A DNA stretch of 64,000 nt. Origin: Pseudomonadota bacterium (GTDB taxonomy: Bacteria > Pseudomonadota > Alphaproteobacteria > Sphingomonadales > Sphingomonadaceae). Shown one piece after another: positions 24,286 to 33,147 of this stretch. Numbering within the stretch: the first letter of the stretch is position 1; the number at the start of each line of letters is the position of its first letter. The stretch covers positions 1 through 64,000 of the forward strand of contig JAKPAG010000107.1 in assembly GCA_029779535.1 (NCBI GenBank), given 5' to 3'. A model generated the notes under the pieces. That model ran no database searches. It saw only the letters and a list, made by a program, of their open reading frames with translations, and was not told where the DNA came from. The translations under genes and the position numbers were made by a program.

Positions 24286-26328
24286 ATGAAGCCGATCCGT
24301 TTCGCGCTGGGCCTGGGCCTGGCGCTGGCCGCCGCTCCCGCCCTGGCCCAGCAGGCACCGGCCGCGCCGGTTACCGCGACATCGCCCGATGGCACGCTGC
24401 GCGTCACCCTGACCATCGATGGCGATGGCCGCGCCGCCTATGCAATCAGCCGCAAGGACAAGCCGATCCTGGCGCCGTCGCGGCTGGGCTTCCTGTTCAC
24501 CGATGTCGCCAAGATTGACCGCCGGCTGGTCGTGACCGGCACCGAAGTGCGCGACGCTGATGAAACCTGGACCCAGCCGTGGGGCGAATGGGCCAGCATC
24601 CGCAACCGCTTCCGCGAGCTGAAGGTCCACCTCAAGGAAACCAGCGCGCTGGCGCGGGTGTTCACCGTCACCTTCCGGCTTTACGAGGACGGTGTCGGGT
24701 TCCGCTATGAATTCCCCGAGCAGCCGAACATGGCCCGCACCAATGTGGCCGAGGAACTGACCGAGTTCGCCTTTGCCCAGGACGGCACCGCCTGGTGGAA
24801 GCCCGCCTTCCTGTGGAACCGCGAGGAATACCTCTACAACAAGACCCCGCTGTCGGCGGTGGGCACGGCGGATACCCCGATCACGATCAAGCTGGCGGAC
24901 GGCACCCACGTGGCGCTGCACGAAGCCGCGCTGGTTGACTATTCGGGCATGGCGGTCGCCCGCAGCGAAGGCACCACCCTGCGCGCCGCACTGACCCCCG
25001 GCGCGGGCGAGGCCAAGGTGCGCAAGCAGGGTGCCTGGACCACCCCCTGGCGCACCCTGATCGTCGCTGACGATGCCGCCGGACTCTATCACAGCCACCT
25101 CATGCTGAACCTCAACGAGCCGAACAAGCTGGGCGACGTCAGCTGGTTCAAGCCCGGCAAGTTCGCCGGGGTGTGGTGGAACATGATCAAGGGCGAATGG
25201 ACCTGGGCGCGCGGGCCAAGGCACGGCGCGACCACGGCAAACGTCAAGCGCTACATCGATTTCGCCGCCGCCAATGGCATTGCGCACGTGCTGGTCGAAG
25301 GCTGGAACGTGGGCTGGGACGGTGACTGGTTCGGCAACGGCAACGACATGGACTTCGCCCGTCCGACCGAGGATTTCGACGTCAAGGCGCTGGTCGCCTA
25401 TGGCAGGCAGAAGGGCGTGCGGCTGATCGGCCACCACGAAACCGGCGGCGCTGCCAGCCACTATGAAAAGCAGTTCGACAAGGCGTTCAAGTTCGCCGCC
25501 GACAACGGCTACATGGTGGTCAAGACCGGCTACGTCACCGACGCCGGGCAGATCGAGCGGGTCGACGCCGACGGCAAGACCTACCGCGAGTGGCACGAGG
25601 GCCAGTGGATGTCGAACCACTTCATCCGCGTGGCCGAAGCTGCCGCGAAGTACAAGGTCGCCTTCGACAGCCACGAGCCGATCAAGGGCACCGGGCTGCA
25701 ACGCACCTATCCCAACTGGGTCGCGCGCGAGGGGATGCGCGGGATGGAATACAATTCGTGGGCCGGCAAGAACCCGCCCGAACACGAAGCCAACCTGGTC
25801 TTTACCCGGATGCTCGAAGGGCCGATGGACTTCACCCCCGGCATCGTCAGCCTGAAGGGCGAGAAGGACAGCAACATCCTGTCCACCCTGGCCAAGCAGC
25901 TGGCGCTTTACGTGGTGATCTATTCCCCGGTGCAGATGGTGGCCGACACGCCCGAAAACTATGCGAAGTTCCCGGGGCCGATGAAGTTCATCCGCGACGT
26001 GCCGACCGACTGGCAGGACAGCCGCGTGCTCAACGGCGAGATCGGCGATTTCGTCACCATCGCCCGCAAGCAGCGCGGCGGCGAGGGCTGGTACATCGGC
26101 GCGGTGGGCGACGAGCAGGAGCGCGCCAGCGCGTTCAAGCTCGACTTCCTCACCCCCGGCAAGCGCTACAAGGCCGAGATCTACCGCGATGGCGACCAGG
26201 CCGATTACCGCACTGACCGGCGCCATGACATCGTGATCGAAAGCCGCCTGGTCACCAGCGCCGATACGATGAACCTGCGCATCGCGCCGGGCGGCGGCTT
26301 CGCGATCCGGCTGGTCCCGGTCAACTAG
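24286..26328 (+). CDS. GH97 alpha-glucosidase (SusB-like), periplasmic
   Basis: A 680-residue glycoside hydrolase family 97 protein with an N-terminal signal peptide ending in APALAQQ (about 1-22). The catalytic barrel has the three glutamate motifs of the inverting SusB type: HHETGG, SHEPIKG and MEYNSW. It should release glucose from maltooligosaccharides in the periplasm, complementing the GH13 amylase and glucosidase. I choose the ATG at 24286 because GGGAGA lies eight bases upstream; an ATG three codons earlier overlaps the previous stop. It is the last gene of the operon, followed by a strong hairpin. Confidence 0.9.
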   Translation: MKPIRFALGLGLALAAAPALAQQAPAAPVTATSPDGTLRVTLTIDGDGRAAYAISRKDKPILAPSRLGFLFTDVAKIDRRLVVTGTEVRDADETWTQPWGEWASIRNRFRELKVHLKETSALARVFTVTFRLYEDGVGFRYEFPEQPNMARTNVAEELTEFAFAQDGTAWWKPAFLWNREEYLYNKTPLSAVGTADTPITIKLADGTHVALHEAALVDYSGMAVARSEGTTLRAALTPGAGEAKVRKQGAWTTPWRTLIVADDAAGLYHSHLMLNLNEPNKLGDVSWFKPGKFAGVWWNMIKGEWTWARGPRHGATTANVKRYIDFAAANGIAHVLVEGWNVGWDGDWFGNGNDMDFARPTEDFDVKALVAYGRQKGVRLIGHHETGGAASHYEKQFDKAFKFAADNGYMVVKTGYVTDAGQIERVDADGKTYREWHEGQWMSNHFIRVAEAAAKYKVAFDSHEPIKGTGLQRTYPNWVAREGMRGMEYNSWAGKNPPEHEANLVFTRMLEGPMDFTPGIVSLKGEKDSNILSTLAKQLALYVVIYSPVQMVADTPENYAKFPGPMKFIRDVPTDWQDSRVLNGEIGDFVTIARKQRGGEGWYIGAVGDEQERASAFKLDFLTPGKRYKAEIYRDGDQADYRTDRRHDIVIESRLVTSADTMNLRIAPGGGFAIRLVPVN

Positions 26329-26349
26329 GGCCAGCCTCGGACTGCGCCA

Positions 26350-26379
26350 CCCCGCCTTGCCGTAACGGCAGGGTCGGGG
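26350..26379 (+). terminator. Hairpin at the end of the alpha-glucan operon
   Basis: CCCCGCCTTGCCG and CGGCAGGGTCGGGG pair around a TAA loop with one bulge and one G-T pair, about 13 bp and very GC-rich. It lies 21 nt after the GH97 stop codon. No U tract follows, so Rho-assisted termination or 3'-end protection are alternatives. Confidence 0.5.
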
Positions 26380-26454
26380 CGCCCGCCGCGGGGGGATTGA
26401 CAGCGCGGCAAGAGGCTTCAACCTGCGTTCCAAGCCATAAGCAGGGAGCGGGAC

Positions 26455-28002
26455 ATGAACGGGGCCGAAGCATTCATCCAGACTTTGAACACCTGCGGGG
26501 TCGAGGTCTGCTTTGCCAATCCCGGCACGTCCGAAATGCAGCTGGTGGCCGCGATCGACCGGCAGGACGGGATGCGCGCGATCCTGGGGCTGTTCGAAGG
26601 CGTGGTAACCGGCGCGGCGGACGGTTATGGCCGCATGGCTGACAAGCCGGCGGTGACCCTGCTGCACCTGGGGCCGGGGCTGGGCAATGGCCTTGCCAAC
26701 CTGCACAATGCCCGCCGCGCTGCCAGCCCGGTGATCAACATGGTGGGCGATCACGCGACTTATCACCTGCACTACAACGCCCCGCTGACCTCGGACGCCG
26801 CCGGGGTGGCGCGGCCGATGTCGGACTGGGTGCGCACCAGCACGTCGCAGCGCGATCTGGCTCAGGCCGGGGCCGAGGCCTTTGCCGTGGCGCAAAGCTA
26901 TCCCGGCAAGGTGGCGACCGTGATCGTGCCGGCCGATCATGCCTGGAATGAAGGCAGCGCGGCAGTGGCTCCGCCCGCCGTGCCGGCCCCGGCGCAGGTT
27001 CCCACCGCAACGATTGCCGAAGCCGCCGCCGCGCTGCGCGATTGCGGCGGCCCCAAGGCGCTGATGCTGGGCGGGCGGGCGCTGCGCGAAGCGGAACTGG
27101 TCCAGGCCGGGCGTATCGCCGCGGCCACCGGCGCGCGGCTGATCGCGGAAACCTTCGCCACCCGCCACCAGCGCGGCGCGGGCCGGGTCGCGGTGGAAAA
27201 GCTGCCCTATTTCGGCGAACAGGCCGAAGCCTATCTCAAGGACTTCGAAGCCATCGTGTTCGTCGGGACTGAGCCGCCGGTCTCGTTCTTCGCCTATCCC
27301 GGCAAGCCCAGCTTCCTTTCGCCGCCGGGGGCCAGGCTGGTCCGCCTCGCTTCGCTGCGAGAGGACGCCATGCAGGCGCTCTCCGGTCTTGCCGCGGCGC
27401 TCGATGCCCCGGCCCAGCCCGCGCTGGTCCAGGACAAGACCAGCTTTCCCGCCGAACCGGGCCGGATCAACAGCGCCAACCTGGGCGCGATCTTGGCCGA
27501 ACTGCTGCCCGAAGATGCCATCGTTTCGGATGAAAGCGCGACGTCCGGCGGCGCGGCCTTTGCGATTTGCGCGGGCGCAGCGCGGCATGACTGGCTGCAA
27601 CTGACCGGCGGCGCGATCGGTCAGGGCCTGCCGCTGGCGGTGGGTGCGGCGGTCGCCTGCCCGGATCGCAAGGTGATCGCGCTGCAGGCCGACGGCGGCG
27701 GCATGTACACAGCCCAAGCACTGTGGACCATGGCGCGCGAGCAGCTCGATGTGACCACGGTGATCCTTAACAACGGGTCCTACGCGATCCTCAACATCGA
27801 ATTGATGCGGGTGGGGGTGCAGAACCCCGGACCCAAGGCGCTGTCGATGCTCGATCTCAAGCACCCGGCGCTGGACTGGAGCAAGATGAGCGAAGGCATG
27901 GGCGTGCCCGCCGTGCGCGTCACCACCGCCGAGGAATTCCGCGCGGCGCTGGCGGACGCCCTCCGGCACAACGGGCCCCGCCTGATCGAAGTCCTGCTCT
28001 GA
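26455..28002 (+). CDS. ThDP-dependent enzyme, IlvX-like (acetolactate synthase family)
   Basis: A 515-residue thiamine-diphosphate enzyme with the three-domain layout of acetolactate synthases and benzoylformate decarboxylases. ANPGTSEMQ (21-29) and LFEGVVTGAADGYGR contain the activating Glu; the metal/ThDP motif is ADGGGMYTAQALW...NNGSY. It resembles mycobacterial IlvX, of the same length and sharing SFFAYPG, where true decarboxylases have an active-site His. Substrate is therefore open: decarboxylation or carboligation of a 2-oxoacid. Ribosome site GGGAG precedes the ATG, and a TTGACA -35-like hexamer is at 26397. Overlaps the next gene by 1 bp. Confidence 0.8.
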   Translation: MNGAEAFIQTLNTCGVEVCFANPGTSEMQLVAAIDRQDGMRAILGLFEGVVTGAADGYGRMADKPAVTLLHLGPGLGNGLANLHNARRAASPVINMVGDHATYHLHYNAPLTSDAAGVARPMSDWVRTSTSQRDLAQAGAEAFAVAQSYPGKVATVIVPADHAWNEGSAAVAPPAVPAPAQVPTATIAEAAAALRDCGGPKALMLGGRALREAELVQAGRIAAATGARLIAETFATRHQRGAGRVAVEKLPYFGEQAEAYLKDFEAIVFVGTEPPVSFFAYPGKPSFLSPPGARLVRLASLREDAMQALSGLAAALDAPAQPALVQDKTSFPAEPGRINSANLGAILAELLPEDAIVSDESATSGGAAFAICAGAARHDWLQLTGGAIGQGLPLAVGAAVACPDRKVIALQADGGGMYTAQALWTMAREQLDVTTVILNNGSYAILNIELMRVGVQNPGPKALSMLDLKHPALDWSKMSEGMGVPAVRVTTAEEFRAALADALRHNGPRLIEVLL

Positions 28003-29168
28003 TGGGCGATTCTCTCAACCTGCTTCCCGCCAGCTTCGCCGATTTCCGCCGCGACGCCGAAAAGCGCCTGCCGCGTTTCCTGTTCGATTACATCGACGGC
28101 GGGGCCGGGGCCGAAGTGACCCTGCGCCGCAACACGGCGGACTGGGAAGCGGTGCAGCTGAACCAGAAGGTGCTGGTCGACGCCTCGAAGATGGACTGCT
28201 CGGTCGAACTGTTCGGGCAGAAGCTGGCCATGCCGCTGGTGCTCGCGCCGGTCGGCATGGGCGGGATGACCGCGCGGCGCGGCGAGGTCCAGGCCAAGCG
28301 CGCGGCCGATGCGGCCGGGATCCCGTTCTGCCTGTCCACCGTGGGCATCTGCCCGATGGAGGAAGTGGCGCAGGTCTCTGACAAGCCGTTCTGGTTCCAG
28401 CTCTACATGCTCAAGGACCGGGGCATCGTGCAGGAAATCCTGGCCCGCGCACTGGCGCATGGGGTGACCACGCTGGTCTTCACCATCGATCTCGCCGTGC
28501 TGGGCACGCGCTACCGCGACATCCGCAACGGCATGGCCGGCGGGCTGGGGCCGTGGGGTCGGTTTCGTTCGGGCGCGCTCGACTATGCGCTGCACCCCGG
28601 CTGGGCGATCGACGTGGGCCTGCGCGGCGGGCCGCACGGGTTCGGCAATATTGCCATGTATGTGAAGCAGTCGAAGAACCCGCGCGATTACCTGCACTGG
28701 ACGGGGACGCAGTTCGACAGTTCGGTGACCTGGCAGGACATCGAATGGCTGCGCCAGGTCTGGCCGGGCAAGCTGGTGCTGAAGGGCGTGCTCGACGTTG
28801 CCGATGCGCGCCAGTCGGTCGCGGTCGGGGCGGACGGGATGATCGTGTCGAACCACGGCGGGCGGCAGCTTGATGGCGTCGCCTCGACCGCGGCCATGCT
28901 GCCGCGGATCGCCGATGCGGTGGGCGGGGACACCACGCTGCTGGTCGATGGCGGGATCCGCAGCGGGCAGGACCTGGTCAAGGCGCTGGCACTGGGGGCC
29001 AGGGCGGCGCTGGTCGGACGGCCGTGGGTCATGGCGCTGGCCGCCGGTGGGCAGGCGGCGCTGAGCCGGATGCTGGGCCTCTACAAGCAGGACATGCGCA
29101 CCGCGCTGGGCCTCACCGGCCTGCCCAACGCGCGCGACGTGGGCCAGTCGGCCCTGCTCGGCGGTTAG
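28002..29168 (+). CDS. FMN-dependent L-2-hydroxyacid dehydrogenase (LldD/mandelate dehydrogenase family)
   Basis: A 388-residue FMN alpha-hydroxyacid dehydrogenase. The active-site signature SNHGGRQLDG is at 283-292 with the catalytic His285; Lys261 contacts FMN, and LVDGGIRSG plus ALVGRPWVM bind the phosphate. The insert at about 175-225 is the membrane-association region of lactate and mandelate dehydrogenases, so electrons probably go to the quinone pool. Product would be a 2-oxoacid, the expected substrate of the ThDP enzyme encoded just upstream (TGATG overlap). Substrate could be lactate, mandelate or a longer 2-hydroxyacid. Confidence 0.87.
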   Translation: MGDSLNLLPASFADFRRDAEKRLPRFLFDYIDGGAGAEVTLRRNTADWEAVQLNQKVLVDASKMDCSVELFGQKLAMPLVLAPVGMGGMTARRGEVQAKRAADAAGIPFCLSTVGICPMEEVAQVSDKPFWFQLYMLKDRGIVQEILARALAHGVTTLVFTIDLAVLGTRYRDIRNGMAGGLGPWGRFRSGALDYALHPGWAIDVGLRGGPHGFGNIAMYVKQSKNPRDYLHWTGTQFDSSVTWQDIEWLRQVWPGKLVLKGVLDVADARQSVAVGADGMIVSNHGGRQLDGVASTAAMLPRIADAVGGDTTLLVDGGIRSGQDLVKALALGARAALVGRPWVMALAAGGQAALSRMLGLYKQDMRTALGLTGLPNARDVGQSALLGG

Positions 29169-29181
29169 GGTCAGGACCCTA
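29166..29181. terminator. Bidirectional hairpin between convergent hydroxyacid dehydrogenase genes
   Basis: TAGGGTCAGGACCCTA is a 16-nt inverted repeat spanning both stop codons of the convergent genes ending at 29168 and 29179. The stem is 6 bp with a 4-nt loop. Without U tracts it would be a weak terminator, but the position favours a two-way role. Confidence 0.35.
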
Positions 29182-30564
29182 GGTCAGGACCTTGCCGGGG
29201 TTGAGGATCCCCTTGGGGTCCAGCGCGGTCTTGAGCGTGCGCATCAGCGCGATTTCCTCGGCCGAGCGGCACAGGTGCAGCCAGTCGCGCTTTTCCAGGC
29301 CGATGCCGTGTTCGGCGCTGATCGAGCCGCCCAGCGCGCCGAGCGGGGCATAGACCAGCTCCTCGATCCGGTGGCGCGTCTCGTCCGTGAACGGCTGCGC
29401 GCCCAGCATGATGTGCAGGTTGCCATCGCCGATGTGGCCGAACACCACGATCTTGGTCGTCTCGCCGAATTCGGCGCGGGCCTTGGCCTCAAGCTCCGCG
29501 GCATAGCGTTCCATCGCGGTGATCGGCAGGCTGACGTCGAACGTCGCTGACGGCATGCAGTAGTGATACAGCCCCTCGATATCGTCGCGCACCTTCCACA
29601 TGGCTTCGGCCTGGGCCTGGCTGGCGGCGATCACCGCGTCGGCAGCGATGCCTGCTTCCAGCACTTCGCCCAGCACGCGTTCGAACAGCGCGCCGTCACC
29701 ATCGGGATCGTTGCCGCTCATCTCCAGCAGCGCATAGTGCGAATGACCGGCGGGCAGCGGCGGGTTGTGGCGGCCGGAATTGATCGCCAGCGGCTCGTAG
29801 AAATTGGCCCACATCACTTCGAACGCGGTCAGGCCGCTGCCCAGCCGCTTGCCCAGCGTGACGAACAGGTCCTGCACCGCGCCGAAGCTGTCCAGCGCGA
29901 GCATCGCCGTGTTGGTCGATTGCGGCGCGCTTTGCAGCTTCAGCACGGCGCGGGTGACGATCCCCAGCGTGCCTTCGGTGCCGATGAACAGGTGTTTCAG
30001 GTCATAGGCGGCGTTGTTCTTGATCAGGGTGTTGAGCGCGCTGACCACCGTGCCGTCGGCCAGCACCGCCTCGATCCCCAGCACGTTGTCGCGCATCATG
30101 CCGTAACGGACCACCGAATTGCCGCCGGCATTGGTCGAAATCCCGCCGCCGATCGTCGCTGTGCCGCGCCCGCCCCAATCGACCGCAAAGCGCAGGCCGT
30201 GCGCTTCCGCCGCCTCCTGCGCCGCCTGCACGGGGATTCCGGCCTGGACGGTCATGGTCCGCCCCACCGGATCGACCGCTTCGACCGCACGCATCCGCTC
30301 GAGCGAGATCTGGATGTCGTCCGCCGTGCAGTCCGCGCCGTGGACCAGCCCGGTCAGCCCGCCGGCCGCGACCACGCCCTGCCCGGCGGCGTGGCACAGC
30401 TTCATCACCGCGCTCAATTCTGCGGTGCTGGCGGGGCGGACCACGGCCCTTGCCTGACAGGTCGACAGGCCCAGCCAGTCGGCCGCGCGCATTCGCACGT
30501 CTTCGCCGGTCAGCAATCCCTTGGGGCCAACGATGGCGGCGATCTGGTCAAGCAGCTGGCTCAT
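29179..30564 (-). CDS. FAD-linked D-2-hydroxyacid dehydrogenase (GlcD/DLD family)
   Basis: A 461-residue flavoenzyme of the VAO/FAD-binding-4 family. The N-terminal FAD domain has GGLTGLVHGADCT (about residues 68-80) and GGGISTNAGGN. The C-terminal cap shows HIGDGNLHIM, with the usual His/Asp metal site, and SAEHGIGLEKR, both diagnostic of glycolate/D-lactate dehydrogenases. Convergent with the L-2-hydroxyacid dehydrogenase, so the locus can oxidise both enantiomers of a 2-hydroxyacid. A small ArsR gene lies 31 nt upstream on the same strand and may be co-transcribed. No iron-sulfur partner (GlcF) is seen. Confidence 0.88.
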   Translation of the reverse strand: MSQLLDQIAAIVGPKGLLTGEDVRMRAADWLGLSTCQARAVVRPASTAELSAVMKLCHAAGQGVVAAGGLTGLVHGADCTADDIQISLERMRAVEAVDPVGRTMTVQAGIPVQAAQEAAEAHGLRFAVDWGGRGTATIGGGISTNAGGNSVVRYGMMRDNVLGIEAVLADGTVVSALNTLIKNNAAYDLKHLFIGTEGTLGIVTRAVLKLQSAPQSTNTAMLALDSFGAVQDLFVTLGKRLGSGLTAFEVMWANFYEPLAINSGRHNPPLPAGHSHYALLEMSGNDPDGDGALFERVLGEVLEAGIAADAVIAASQAQAEAMWKVRDDIEGLYHYCMPSATFDVSLPITAMERYAAELEAKARAEFGETTKIVVFGHIGDGNLHIMLGAQPFTDETRHRIEELVYAPLGALGGSISAEHGIGLEKRDWLHLCRSAEEIALMRTLKTALDPKGILNPGKVLT

Positions 30565-30595
30565 GCCGCCAGACTAGGCAAATTCGGCGTCCGGT

Positions 30596-30901
30596 CTAGC
30601 CGCGATCGCAGATCTCGCACAGCGCGTGGATGATCGCGCGGACCTGCGGGTCCTTGAGGCTGTAATAGCGGATCTGTGCTTCGCCCCGGGCGGAGACCAC
30701 CTGTTCCTCGCGCAGCATGGCCAGATGCTGCGACACGGCCGATTGCGACAGTCCCGACAGTTCGACCAGCTCGTTTACCGACGCCTCGCCCTCGTCCATA
30801 CGGCACAGCATCAGCAGGCGTTCGGGATGGCTCATGATCTTGAGCCGCTGCGCCATCGCGCTTGCATTGGCCTTGAGTTCGGAGAGATCAGACGGTTTCA
30901 T
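30596..30901 (-). CDS. ArsR/SmtB family regulator, two-cysteine (BigR/SqrR/YgaV-like)
   Basis: A 101-residue winged-HTH repressor. The recognition helix is SQSAVSQHLAMLRE (residues 52-65), followed by a beta-wing. Cys33 (LMLCRMDEGEAS) and Cys95/Cys98 near the C-terminus occupy places close to the redox-active cysteine pair of the persulfide/redox sensors BigR, SqrR and YgaV; the metal-binding ELCVC motif of ArsR proper is absent. It lies upstream of the FAD dehydrogenase and divergent from the CoA-thioester operon, with AT-rich palindromes between. It probably represses one or both in response to sulfur or redox state, which is inference. Confidence 0.8.
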   Translation of the reverse strand: MKPSDLSELKANASAMAQRLKIMSHPERLLMLCRMDEGEASVNELVELSGLSQSAVSQHLAMLREEQVVSARGEAQIRYYSLKDPQVRAIIHALCEICDRG

Positions 30902-30953
30902 AGCGCAGGAGAACTATTGGATTCGTCGCAAGGTGCAAGGCAAACCATTGTTT

Positions 30954-30993
30954 TTTTCATCATTGTGAAAAGTGCTGCGAAATATTGAAATAT
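30954..30993. promoter_or_regulatory. AT-rich palindromes between arsR and the SDR operon
   Basis: Two inverted repeats lie in the 144-bp divergent region: TTTTCATCATTGTGAAAA (30954-30971, perfect 6-bp arms) and ATATTGAAATAT (30982-30993). The region is far richer in A and T than its surroundings. BigR-type operators are also AT-rich with ATATT-like half sites, so these are the best candidates for ArsR binding. Confidence 0.4.
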
Positions 30994-31045
30994 CGCGGGG
31001 CGCGATCTAGGCCCGCGCCAGCTGCAAGAGGAAGAGGATTCGCGG

Positions 31046-31963
31046 ATGTCGGGCATGCTTGAAGGCAAAGTTGTCGCCATTACCGGTGCGGGGCGCGGGG
31101 TTGGCCGTGAAATCGCACTGCTCTGCGCCCGGCATGGCGCCGCGGTGGTGGTCAATGATCCCGGCGTGGGCGGCGGCGGCGAAGGCGGCGATGCCGGCCC
31201 GGCGCAGCAGACCGTGGACGATATCGTTGCGGCGGGCGGCAAGGCCTGGGCCAATCTCGCCAGCGTGGCCGATCCGGTCGGCGCGCAGTCGATCATCGAG
31301 GATGCGGTCCAGCGCTTTGGCCGGATCGACGCGGTGGTCAACAATGCCGGCATCCTGCGCGACACCATCTGGCACAAGATGAGCCACGAGGACTGGCGCG
31401 CGGTGATCGATGTCAACCTCAACGGCCCGTTCAACGTCTGCAAGGCGGCGACGCCATACTTCCGCGAGCAGCAGTCGGGCAGCTTCATCCACTTCACCTC
31501 GACCTCGGGCCTGATCGGCAACATCGGCCAGGCGAACTATTCCGCCGCCAAGCTGGGCCTCGTTGCGCTGTCGCAGTCGATCGCGCTCGACATGGCGCGC
31601 GCCGGGGTGCGCTCGAACTGTATCGCGCCCTTCGCGTGGAGCCGGATGACAGCCTCGATCCCGGCCGAAACGCCCGAGCAGAAGCAGCGCGTCGAACGCC
31701 TCAAGACGATGAGCGCCGACAAGATCGCGCCGCTGGTGGTCTATCTCGCTTCCGATGCGTCGAAGGACGTGACCAACCAGATCTTCTCGGTCCGCAAGAA
31801 CGAGATCGTCCTGTACAACAAGCCGCGCCCGATCCGGTCGATGACCAAGGTTGAAGGCTGGACGCCGGAAACCATCGCCGAGGAACTGATCCCCGCGTTC
31901 AAGCCCAGCTTCGCCCGGGCCGACGAAGTCAGCGCCCACGTTTTCCCCTATGACCCGATCTGA
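31046..31963 (+). CDS. SDR, 3-hydroxyacyl-CoA dehydrogenase-like (17beta-HSD4 type)
   Basis: A 305-residue short-chain dehydrogenase of the branch that forms the dehydrogenase part of peroxisomal multifunctional protein 2 (17beta-HSD4). ITGAGRGVGRE covers residues 12-22 with VNDPGVGGGGEGGDAG, typical of this subgroup, at 36-51. NNAG is at 99-102, and Tyr165 and Lys169 form the YSAAK motif. The extra C-terminal 50 residues (KVEGWTPETIAEELIP) also fit. Likely reaction: NAD-dependent oxidation of a 3-hydroxyacyl-CoA. First gene of a six-gene rightward operon divergent from arsR. Confidence 0.85.
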   Translation: MSGMLEGKVVAITGAGRGVGREIALLCARHGAAVVVNDPGVGGGGEGGDAGPAQQTVDDIVAAGGKAWANLASVADPVGAQSIIEDAVQRFGRIDAVVNNAGILRDTIWHKMSHEDWRAVIDVNLNGPFNVCKAATPYFREQQSGSFIHFTSTSGLIGNIGQANYSAAKLGLVALSQSIALDMARAGVRSNCIAPFAWSRMTASIPAETPEQKQRVERLKTMSADKIAPLVVYLASDASKDVTNQIFSVRKNEIVLYNKPRPIRSMTKVEGWTPETIAEELIPAFKPSFARADEVSAHVFPYDPI

Positions 31964-31973
31964 GGAGCGCCCC

Positions 31974-33140
31974 ATGACCACCGGAATGGACGCCGACGTT
32001 TTCGAACAGTTCATCGAACAGCTGCACCGCTATGTCCGCGAACGGCTGGTGCCCGCTGAAAAGGAAATCATCGAAACCAACCTGATCCCCGATGATATCC
32101 TGAATGAAATGCGCGAAATGGGCCTGTTCGGCCTGACCATGCCCGAGGAATTCGGCGGCGCCGGGATGAACGTCACGCAGTATGCGCGCACGATCCACAC
32201 CCTGTCCTATGCCATGCCGGCGTTCCGCTCGATCATCTCGATCAACATCGGGATGGTCTGTTCGGCGCTGAAGAATGGCGGGACCGAAGCGCAGAAGGCC
32301 GAGTGGCTGCCGCGCCTTGCCGCCGGCGAAATCGCCAGCTTCGGCCTGACCGAACCCGGTTCCGGCTCGGACAGCGCCGGGATGCAGACCATGGCTGTGA
32401 AAACCGGCAACGGCTGGGTGCTGAACGGGACCAAGCGCTACATCACCAACGCGCCTTTCGCCAAGGTCGCGCTGATCATGGCGCGCACCAGCAAGGAAGC
32501 CCTGCCCAAGAACGCCCACGTCTCGGCCTTCCTGGTGCCGATGGACACGCCCGGCGTGACCGTGGGCAAGAGCGACAAGAAGATGGGCCAGTCGGGCAGC
32601 CACATTGCCGACATCATCCTCGACAACGTTCAGCTGCCGGCCGATGCCCTGCTTGGCCTCGAGGAAGGCAAGGGCTTCGTCACCGCGATGCAGAGCCTGG
32701 ACAACGGGCGCATCTCGGTCGGTTCGGCGGCAACCGGCTATGCCCGCCGCGCGCTCGATTCGGCGATCCGCTATGCCAACGAACGCAAGGCCTTCGGCGA
32801 ACCGATCGCCAACTTCCAGCTGATCCAGCAGATGCTGGCTGACAGCGAGATCGAGATCTACGCCGCCGAAAGCATGATGGCCGACGTCACCGCGCGCGCC
32901 GATGCGGGCGAGAACGTGCTGCGCAAGGCTGCCGCCTTCAAGGTCTTCGCCAGCGAGATGTGCGGCCGCGTGGTTGACCGCGTGGTGCAGGTCTATGGCG
33001 GCGCGGGTTACCTCGCCGAATACGATGCCGAACGCTTCTTCCGCGATGCGCGCATCTACCGCATCTACGAAGGCACCACCCAGATCCTCCAGCTCCAGAT
33101 CGCCAAGCACATGCTGCGCGAATGGGCGGCGCAGGGCTGA
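31974..33140 (+). CDS. Acyl-CoA dehydrogenase, short/medium-chain type
   Basis: A complete 388-residue acyl-CoA dehydrogenase with FGLTEPGSGSDSAGM (near 125), KAFGEPIANFQLIQQ and the C-terminal YEGTTQI carrying the standard catalytic Glu366. Homotetrameric FAD enzyme expected, passing electrons to ETF. The ATG at 31974 has GAGGAG six bases upstream; an in-frame ATG eight codons earlier overlaps the SDR and has no such site. Together with the neighbouring SDR, CoA-transferase and thiolase it provides the first oxidation of a beta-oxidation-like sequence. Confidence 0.88.
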   Translation: MTTGMDADVFEQFIEQLHRYVRERLVPAEKEIIETNLIPDDILNEMREMGLFGLTMPEEFGGAGMNVTQYARTIHTLSYAMPAFRSIISINIGMVCSALKNGGTEAQKAEWLPRLAAGEIASFGLTEPGSGSDSAGMQTMAVKTGNGWVLNGTKRYITNAPFAKVALIMARTSKEALPKNAHVSAFLVPMDTPGVTVGKSDKKMGQSGSHIADIILDNVQLPADALLGLEEGKGFVTAMQSLDNGRISVGSAATGYARRALDSAIRYANERKAFGEPIANFQLIQQMLADSEIEIYAAESMMADVTARADAGENVLRKAAAFKVFASEMCGRVVDRVVQVYGGAGYLAEYDAERFFRDARIYRIYEGTTQILQLQIAKHMLREWAAQG

Positions 33141-33147
33141 TCGGGCG

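Noticed and set aside
26397..26425. Complete sigma-70 promoter before the ThDP gene
   Set aside because: TTGACA is a perfect -35 match, but no acceptable -10 element lies 16-18 nt downstream.
23776..27969. Minus-strand open frame of about 1400 codons across the glucosidase, GH97 and ThDP genes
   Set aside because: It spans three well-supported genes and their gaps on the other strand. The composition is that of GC-rich antisense, with no recognisable domain.
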